Source of the DNA: Roseiflexaceae bacterium
Lineage (GTDB): Bacteria; Chloroflexota; Chloroflexia; Chloroflexales; Roseiflexaceae
Direction of reading: 5' to 3'
Assembly (NCBI GenBank): GCA_947462525.1
Contig: CANHPK010000037.1
Span: forward strand, 1-9,464
Length of the DNA: 9,464 bases
Within the stretch, counting starts at the first letter, position 1; the number at the start of each line of letters is the position of its first letter. The notes under the pieces are model-generated. The model searched no databases. It was not told the origin of the DNA and saw nothing but the letters and a program-made list of their open reading frames with translations. Positions 5,233 to 9,464 of the stretch are shown here, piece after piece. Both the position numbers and the translations under genes were made by a program.

Positions 5233-6627
5233 ATGTCTATCGTGACGCGCAAACTCCGAGCAACGATGCTTAGCCTGGCAATTGCCAGCGCACTCCTGTT
5301 GTCCGCCTGTTCGAGTGCTCCTGCAGCAGTCGAGCCTACCGTTGTACCAGAAGTCGCAGTCGAAGCCACTGCCGCTCCGGAAGCAACCGCTATCCCCGAA
5401 CCCACTGCAGTACCCGAAGCAACTGCAACGACCGAGCCAACCAAAGCTCCTGAAGCAACGGCTACCACCGCTGCAGAAGCAACGGCAACGGTAGAAGCAA
5501 CGGCAACGATGGCTGCTACGGCAACGTTGGCTGCAACACAGGCTGCTACGGCAACCAAGGCTGCCATGACGGCACCGACTGCCACCACCGCACCTGTCGT
5601 CGCCTCCACCGAGTGGGAGCCCCGTCAATTGACCGCCAAGCTGTCCGGCTCGGGCGCCAGCTTCCCCAACCCGCTGTATCAAGTGTGGATTTCGGTCTAC
5701 ACCAAGAACGTTGTCCCTAGTGTACAATTGAGCTATTCGAGCGTCGGCTCGGGTCAAGGTCAGAAGGACTTCATCGCATACCTGACCGATTTCGGTGGCA
5801 CTGACTCCGCAATCAAATCAGGCGATGTCGAATCCAAGGCCCCAGACGCGATCCACTTGCCAATGGTTATGGGTGGTGTTATGCCGATGGTCAACATCGC
5901 CGGCATCAAAACCCCGCTGAAGTTCACCCCTGAAACATTGGCTGGTATCTATCTCGGCGCTATCACCAACTGGAACGACCCACGCTTGGCCAAGGACAAC
6001 GAAGGTGTTGCATTGCCTGACCTGGCAATCACCCCAGTCTACCGCTCAGACAGCTCGGGCACCACGTCGATCTGGACCGACTATCTCAGCAAAGTCAGCA
6101 CCGATTGGAAGTCCAAGGTTGGCGCAGGTAGCGCAGTGAGCTTCCCAGCTGGTATTGGCGCATCGGGCAACGCAGGTGTCTCGGCAACGGTTCTCAACAC
6201 GAACGGTGCAGTAGGCTATGTCGAAGTCGGCTACGCGTTGGCTGCTGGCTTCCCACTTCCGTTCGTCAAGAACGCCTCGGGCAACTTCGTAAAGCCTGAA
6301 ACCAACAACGTCAGCGCCGCTGCAAACGGGATGAACATCTCGAGCAACCCACAAAAGCTTGCTACGTCCATCACCAACAGCGCTACTCCTGATGCATACC
6401 CAATCGCCGCGTTCACCTACATCTTGGTTCGTCAGAAGACCTACACCGATCTGAACAAGGCACAGGCCCTCGCAGACTTCATCTACTGGGGTTTGACCAC
6501 CGGGCAAGGCGCAACGGTACGCTTGGGGTACGCACCACTTCCCGAAGCAATGCGCACCGCGTCCATGAAGGCCCTGAAGACCGTCACGGTCAACGGTGCA
6601 CCAGTCATCGACGCTCCAATCAAATAA
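5233..6627 (+). CDS. pstS: Phosphate-binding lipoprotein PstS
   Basis: 464 residues; the extracytoplasmic receptor of the high-affinity phosphate ABC transporter. Residues 1-26 are a lipoprotein signal: basic MSIVTRKLR, a hydrophobic core, and lipobox LLSAC with Cys26 as the lipidated residue. Residues 27-126 are a low-complexity Ala/Thr/Pro/Glu linker that probably holds the domain away from the membrane. The binding domain follows: GSGASFPNPLYQVW (139-152), SSVGSGQGQKDF (169-180), DFGGTDSAI (186-194), the phosphate-binding RSDSSGTTSIW (271-281), and GNAGVSATV with NGAVGYVEVGYA (312-335). These match the PstS pattern well (usual forms GAGATFPAPLY, DFGASDAPL, RSDGSGTT). The linker makes it about 100 residues longer than typical PstS. 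It is the first gene of pstSCAB, 65 nt before pstC, with a PHO-box-like repeat upstream, so phosphate-limited induction is likely. Confidence 0.96.
   Translation: MSIVTRKLRATMLSLAIASALLLSACSSAPAAVEPTVVPEVAVEATAAPEATAIPEPTAVPEATATTEPTKAPEATATTAAEATATVEATATMAATATLAATQAATATKAAMTAPTATTAPVVASTEWEPRQLTAKLSGSGASFPNPLYQVWISVYTKNVVPSVQLSYSSVGSGQGQKDFIAYLTDFGGTDSAIKSGDVESKAPDAIHLPMVMGGVMPMVNIAGIKTPLKFTPETLAGIYLGAITNWNDPRLAKDNEGVALPDLAITPVYRSDSSGTTSIWTDYLSKVSTDWKSKVGAGSAVSFPAGIGASGNAGVSATVLNTNGAVGYVEVGYALAAGFPLPFVKNASGNFVKPETNNVSAAANGMNISSNPQKLATSITNSATPDAYPIAAFTYILVRQKTYTDLNKAQALADFIYWGLTTGQGATVRLGYAPLPEAMRTASMKALKTVTVNGAPVIDAPIK
5311..5610 (+). repeat. Low-complexity repeat region encoding the PstS linker
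   Basis: Imperfect short repeats encode EATAT-, PEPT- and AATAT-like units. A 15-nt unit, GAAGCAACGGCAACG, occurs at 5476-5490 and 5494-5508 (18-bp period), and GGCTGCTACGGCAAC at 5511-5525 and 5541-5555. The run has grown or could change length by slippage while keeping frame in multiples of three. Tethers of this composition are common on Chloroflexota binding lipoproteins. Confidence 0.85.
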
Positions 6628-6643
6628 CGTACGGATGACCGAT

Positions 6644-6671
6644 GGCCGTGCGGATTTCGATTCGCACGGCC
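6644..6671 (+). other. UUCG-loop hairpin between pstS and pstC
   Basis: A 9-bp perfect stem (GGCCGTGCG paired with CGCACGGCC), extended by three weaker pairs (GAT with ATT, one wobble) to a TTCG tetraloop. No T-run follows, so it is not a classical terminator. Lying 16 nt after the pstS stop and 21 nt before pstC, it is well placed to block 3' exonucleases and stabilise the pstS part of the message, or to attenuate partially, giving more PstS than membrane subunits. Confidence 0.65.
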
Positions 6672-6683
6672 CATTATGATGTT

Positions 6684-6689
6684 GAGGGG
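6684..6689 (+). promoter_or_regulatory. Ribosome binding site that fixes the pstC start
   Basis: GAGGGG lies 3 nt before ATG 6693. The alternative in-frame ATG at 6642 falls within the hairpin and has no ribosome site, so the longer product is rejected. Confidence 0.75.
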
Positions 6690-6692
6690 CAG

Positions 6693-7679
6693 ATGGCACA
6701 GCAATCGACACCTCCGCAATGGAGTACAGGTAAATCGCCGTTGCGACACGGCGATGTTCCGTTTCGTGCAGGGACCGTTGCGCTTGCGAGTGCAGTTGTT
6801 CTGTTGGTGTTTGCCGTTGCATGGATGTTGTACACATCGTCGCAAGAGGCACGCACGGCATTTGGGTGGGATTTGTTGTTTGGCAGCACGTGGAACCCCG
6901 TCGAGACCGAACTCAATCCGGTGAGCTTCGGCGGTTGGCCAGCAGTGCGTGGCACACTCTTGTCTGCTCTGATTGCACTGATTATTGCTGCCCCGTTGGC
7001 AGTTGCAATCGGGATCTATCTTGCTGAACTATGTCCCCCGGTGTTGCGGACTCCACTTTCGTTTCTGGTTGAACTGCTTGCAGCAGTCCCATCCGTCATC
7101 TATGGCGTGTGGGGCGTATTTGTGTTTGTTCCGTTCTTTAGCTCCGCAGTAGCTGAACCACTGAGTGCTACTGTCGGCGCGATTGTCCCTTGGTTTGCTG
7201 GTCCCATTGCGACCGGCCGTGGTTTGATTGTGACCGGGATTATTTTGGCATTGATGATTCTGCCGACGATTGCATCGCTGACCCGTGATGTGCTCCGTCT
7301 GGTTCCAAATACCCAACGTGAGGCGATGCTTGCCATCGGTGCCACACGATGGGAAACCATCTGGCTTGCGGTGATTCCTTATTCACGCGCCGGGATTATC
7401 GGCGCCATTATGCTCGGCCTCGGTCGTGCCTTGGGTGAGACCATGGCTGCGACGATGTTGGTGGGCAATACCCAGCGAATTTCGGAATCCTTGTTTGCTC
7501 CAGCCACCACTGCTGCTTCTTTGGTTGCCAACGAGCTCACGAACTCGGTGAGTTCGTTGCACGAAAGTGCGTTGATTTCGGTGGCCTTTGCACTGTTTGG
7601 TATTACGCTGTTCCTGAACTTCGGTGCACGATTACTCATCTGGTTTGTCGAACGCAACACACGGGGAGGGCGATCCTGA
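6693..7679 (+). CDS. pstC: Phosphate ABC transporter permease PstC
   Basis: 328 residues, one of the two membrane subunits of the phosphate importer. Membrane segments by hydrophobicity: about 27-47, 88-110, 120-148, 178-197, 232-257 and 291-318, six in all with a cytoplasmic N-terminus. PstC-typical stretches: GTLLSALIALIIAAPLAVAIGIYLAE (87-112), ELLAAVPSVIYGVWG (127-141) and the EAA loop REAMLAIGATRWETIW (209-224), which docks onto PstB, followed by GLGRALGETMA (242-252). Residues 50-86 form an extracytoplasmic loop with a Trp-Asn-Pro segment, as expected. Length is typical. The stop TGA shares its last base with the ATG of pstA, so the two are translationally coupled; a GGGGAGGG site for pstA sits inside the end of pstC. 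Confidence 0.96.
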   Translation: MAQQSTPPQWSTGKSPLRHGDVPFRAGTVALASAVVLLVFAVAWMLYTSSQEARTAFGWDLLFGSTWNPVETELNPVSFGGWPAVRGTLLSALIALIIAAPLAVAIGIYLAELCPPVLRTPLSFLVELLAAVPSVIYGVWGVFVFVPFFSSAVAEPLSATVGAIVPWFAGPIATGRGLIVTGIILALMILPTIASLTRDVLRLVPNTQREAMLAIGATRWETIWLAVIPYSRAGIIGAIMLGLGRALGETMAATMLVGNTQRISESLFAPATTAASLVANELTNSVSSLHESALISVAFALFGITLFLNFGARLLIWFVERNTRGGRS

Positions 7680-8662
7680 TGCGTACCTTCAATTATCGTC
7701 GCCGTAAACTGGTAGATCAGCTGATGCGCGGGTTGTCTGCATTGGCTACTGGTTGTGCTGTCATCCCATTGATTGCGATTATCGGATATGTGCTGACCAT
7801 CGGTTCGGGCGCAATGAGTTGGTCATTTTTCACCGATGTCTATCAGCCACCGAGCAACGCACCCGAGCCAACTGCTGATGCGCCAGAAGTCGCGTATGAC
7901 CCAAATGATCCATTTGCCAACTTGACGGTTGAACCAGTCGGCGATCCGACGGGTTCGACCGAAGATGTAACGAACGTCTACAACGCTGCTCCACGCGGTG
8001 GCGTGTTACATGGTATTTTGGGGACGCTGACGATTGCTGGTATCGGTTTGCTGTTTGCGTTACCGATAGGCATTTTTGCTGGGATTTACTTGAGTGAGTT
8101 CCGCAACGAACGATTCGCCACGATTGTGCGATTCTGCTGCGACGTACTCAGCGGATCTCCCTCGATTGTCGCTGGTGTAACCATTTACGTATTGGTCGTT
8201 CTGCAGACACAGCAGTTCTCTGCTGTGGCAGGCAGTATGGCACTGGCTATCCTGATGATCCCGATTGTTACCCGTACCACTGAAGAAATGCTCAAACTGG
8301 TGCCCGAAACCATGCGTGAAGCAGCCCGTGGCTTGGGTGCCCCGACGTGGTATTCAACGTTCACGGTTGTCCTGCCTGCGGCGTTGCCAGGGATCGTCAC
8401 CGGTGTCATGCTCGCCTTTGCACGCGGAGCAGGTGAAACAGCACCGCTCATTTTGACCGTTCTGGGCAGCAACATTATCAGTACCGACATTTTCAAGCCA
8501 ATGGCCGCGTTGCCCTTGCTGACGTACCGGTATACCGAATCACCGTATCCCGGCGAAAACACCCAAGCATGGGGAGCTGCGTTTGTGTTGATGATGCTCG
8601 TTCTGTTGATGAATATCCTGGTTCGTGTCGCTACTCGGAAATCAGGAGGGAATTCACGATGA
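7679..8662 (+). CDS. pstA: Phosphate ABC transporter permease PstA
   Basis: 327 residues, partner permease of PstC. Membrane segments: about 20-42, 110-138, 150-175, 181-198, 232-250 and 297-317. Family motifs: GTLTIAGIGLLFALPIGIFAGIYLSEF (115-141), LSGSPSIVAGV (157-167; usually L.G.PSIV.G), the EAA loop REAARGLGAPTWYSTF (213-228), and ARGAGETAPLILT (248-260). The first extracytoplasmic loop is unusually long: residues 56-107 hold an acidic, Pro-rich segment (PPSNAPEPTADAPEV, then DPNDPF and more) where most PstA proteins have a short Gly-rich link, making this protein about 30-40 residues longer than usual. It overlaps pstC by 1 nt and pstB by 4 nt (ATGA). Its ribosome site GGGGAGGG is 8 nt upstream. 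Confidence 0.96.
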   Translation: MRTFNYRRRKLVDQLMRGLSALATGCAVIPLIAIIGYVLTIGSGAMSWSFFTDVYQPPSNAPEPTADAPEVAYDPNDPFANLTVEPVGDPTGSTEDVTNVYNAAPRGGVLHGILGTLTIAGIGLLFALPIGIFAGIYLSEFRNERFATIVRFCCDVLSGSPSIVAGVTIYVLVVLQTQQFSAVAGSMALAILMIPIVTRTTEEMLKLVPETMREAARGLGAPTWYSTFTVVLPAALPGIVTGVMLAFARGAGETAPLILTVLGSNIISTDIFKPMAALPLLTYRYTESPYPGENTQAWGAAFVLMMLVLLMNILVRVATRKSGGNSR

Positions 8663-9438
8663 GTGCAGTCGTCTTGCAAGAACTCACCCCCTTCTATGGT
8701 GCCCGACAAGCGGTGAAGCCCGTCAACATGACGTTGGCGAGCAATCAGATAACGGCGATTATTGGACCGTCTGGGTGCGGCAAATCGACCGTGTTGCGTT
8801 GCCTCAACCGCATGCACGAAACCATCCCCGGTGCGTATGCGACGGGTACGGTGATGCTCGGGGCGCAAAACATCTATGCTCCAGATATCGATCCGACGAT
8901 GATACGCATCAAAGTCGGTATGGTCTTTCAACAGCCCGTTGCGTTGCGGACGCGGAACGTGTACGAAAATGTCGCTGTTGGGTTGAGGCTCCAAGGTTTG
9001 TCGAATCGGGCTGAACTCGACGCTGCAGTCGAACGCGCATTGCGTTCTGCGGTGTTGTGGGATGAAGTCAAGGATGTACTGGATAAGCCCGGCACAGCGC
9101 TGTCGGGCGGCCAGCAGCAACGCTTGTCGATTGCTCGCGCACTCGCCATCGAGCCTGAAGTCCTTTTGCTCGATGAACCTGCGTCTGCACTCGACCCCAT
9201 TGCTACCGCGAGCATCGAAGAACTCTTGATGACCCTTAAGTCACGATTGACCATTGTGATTGTGACCCACAGCATGCAACAGGCAGCACGTATTTCGGAC
9301 GAGACTGCCGTCTTCATGGTGGATGTCGGGGCTGGCCAATCGATTGGTGAACTCGTCGAAAAGGGTGACACCACGCAGGTATTTACACAGCCCAATGACC
9401 CACGTACCGAATCGTACATCAGCGGCCGCGTCGGATAA
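8659..9438 (+). CDS. pstB: Phosphate ABC transporter ATPase PstB
   Basis: 259 residues, the cytoplasmic ATPase that powers PstC/PstA. Motifs in order: Walker A GPSGCGKST (36-44); the PstB-typical LRCLNRMHE (46-54) and NIYAPDIDP (71-79); Q-loop Gln91 in VFQQP; signature LSGGQQQR (148-155); Walker B LLLDEP with Glu173; D-loop SALD (176-179); H-loop His204 in VTHSMQQAAR; and the C-terminal FTQP...TESYISGRVG, close to the PstB consensus TEDYI.GRFG. After the Q-loop most PstB proteins read KPNPFP; here it is QPVALRTRNVYENVA (92-106). All catalytic residues are intact. The start at 8659 has AGGAGGG 8 nt upstream and overlaps the pstA stop as ATGA; an upstream in-frame ATG at 8569 lies deep in pstA and is rejected. 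Confidence 0.96.
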   Translation: MSAVVLQELTPFYGARQAVKPVNMTLASNQITAIIGPSGCGKSTVLRCLNRMHETIPGAYATGTVMLGAQNIYAPDIDPTMIRIKVGMVFQQPVALRTRNVYENVAVGLRLQGLSNRAELDAAVERALRSAVLWDEVKDVLDKPGTALSGGQQQRLSIARALAIEPEVLLLDEPASALDPIATASIEELLMTLKSRLTIVIVTHSMQQAARISDETAVFMVDVGAGQSIGELVEKGDTTQVFTQPNDPRTESYISGRVG

Positions 9439-9448
9439 GGAAGATACA

Positions 9449-9464
9449 ATGGAACGTGCCATGA
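9449..9464 (+). CDS. First codons of the next operon gene, probably phoU (cut by window edge)
   Basis: Only ATG GAA CGT GCC ATG and one further base are inside the window (Met-Glu-Arg-Ala-Met). An AGGAAG ribosome site overlaps the pstB stop at 9438-9443, so a coding start here is credible. phoU, the negative regulator of phosphate signalling, most often follows pstB and often begins with a short Met-x-Arg sequence. Five residues cannot prove identity; the call is from gene order. Confidence 0.45.

Noticed and set aside
5476..5555. Possible CRISPR-like or mobile repeat array
   Set aside because: The repeats are short, coding, in frame and uneven in spacing; they encode the PstS linker.
5208..5609. 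Hydrophobic Val/Ala-rich 133-codon frame antisense to the PstS linker
   Set aside because: It looks like a membrane protein only because the complement of the Ala/Thr repeats reads as Val/Ala; there is no ribosome site and no gene context.
6046..6861. 271-codon open frame on the minus strand across the pstS/pstC junction
   Set aside because: It is antisense to confirmed genes, includes the intercistronic hairpin, and its composition is unlike a folded protein.
8185..9120. 311-codon open frame on the minus strand across the pstA/pstB junction
   Set aside because: It runs antisense to two strongly recognised genes and has no family resemblance or start signal.

Overview
The window looks like a chromosomal segment of a member of the Chloroflexota (class Chloroflexia is my best guess). 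The inference rests on protein style: a lipoprotein PstS with a long Ala/Thr/Pro/Glu linker behind its lipobox, an OmpR-type regulator with a 'GYDFGGESNIIEVYVRYLRQ'-like DNA-binding helix, and a moderately GC-rich base composition by eye. No rRNA, tRNA, CRISPR array, insertion sequence or phage gene was seen. The genes are ordinary housekeeping and transport genes on both strands.

Layout. (1) 1-237, minus: N-terminal 79 codons of a fold-type II PLP enzyme, most likely a threonine dehydratase, running off the left edge, with a perfect TATAAT box and a 12-bp palindrome upstream. (2) 457-1710, plus: diaminopimelate decarboxylase (lysA), closed by a strong intrinsic terminator. (3) 1771-2535, minus: alpha/beta hydrolase. 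(4) 2693-3391, plus: OmpR/PhoB-family response regulator with no adjacent kinase; its terminator lies inside the end of the convergent gene. (5) 3400-3858, minus: small DUF6624-like protein. (6) 3915-5054, minus: two-domain protein joining a CinA-C (NMN deamidase-like) domain to a NadD/NMNAT-like nucleotidyltransferase. (7) 5233-9438, plus: pstS-pstC-pstA-pstB, the high-affinity phosphate ABC transporter, followed by the first codons of another gene (phoU by position) cut by the right edge.

How they work together. PstS captures phosphate outside the membrane, PstC and PstA form the channel and PstB drives transport with ATP. pstC/pstA and pstA/pstB overlap by 1 and 4 nt, as expected for translational coupling; a UUCG-loop hairpin separates pstS from pstC and may set the excess of PstS. 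Upstream of pstS, in the 178-bp region shared with the divergent NAD-related fusion gene, is a direct repeat (TTAACA, five A, TTAACT; 11-bp period, with a weaker third copy) resembling a Bacillus-type PHO box. It could link both transcription units to phosphate status, possibly through the response regulator 1.7 kb away; that last link is inference.

I did not find a clearly new system. The points most worth a second look are the fusion protein with the shared PHO-box-like repeat, the extra acidic/Pro-rich segment in PstA, the nested terminator, and the palindrome upstream of the dehydratase.
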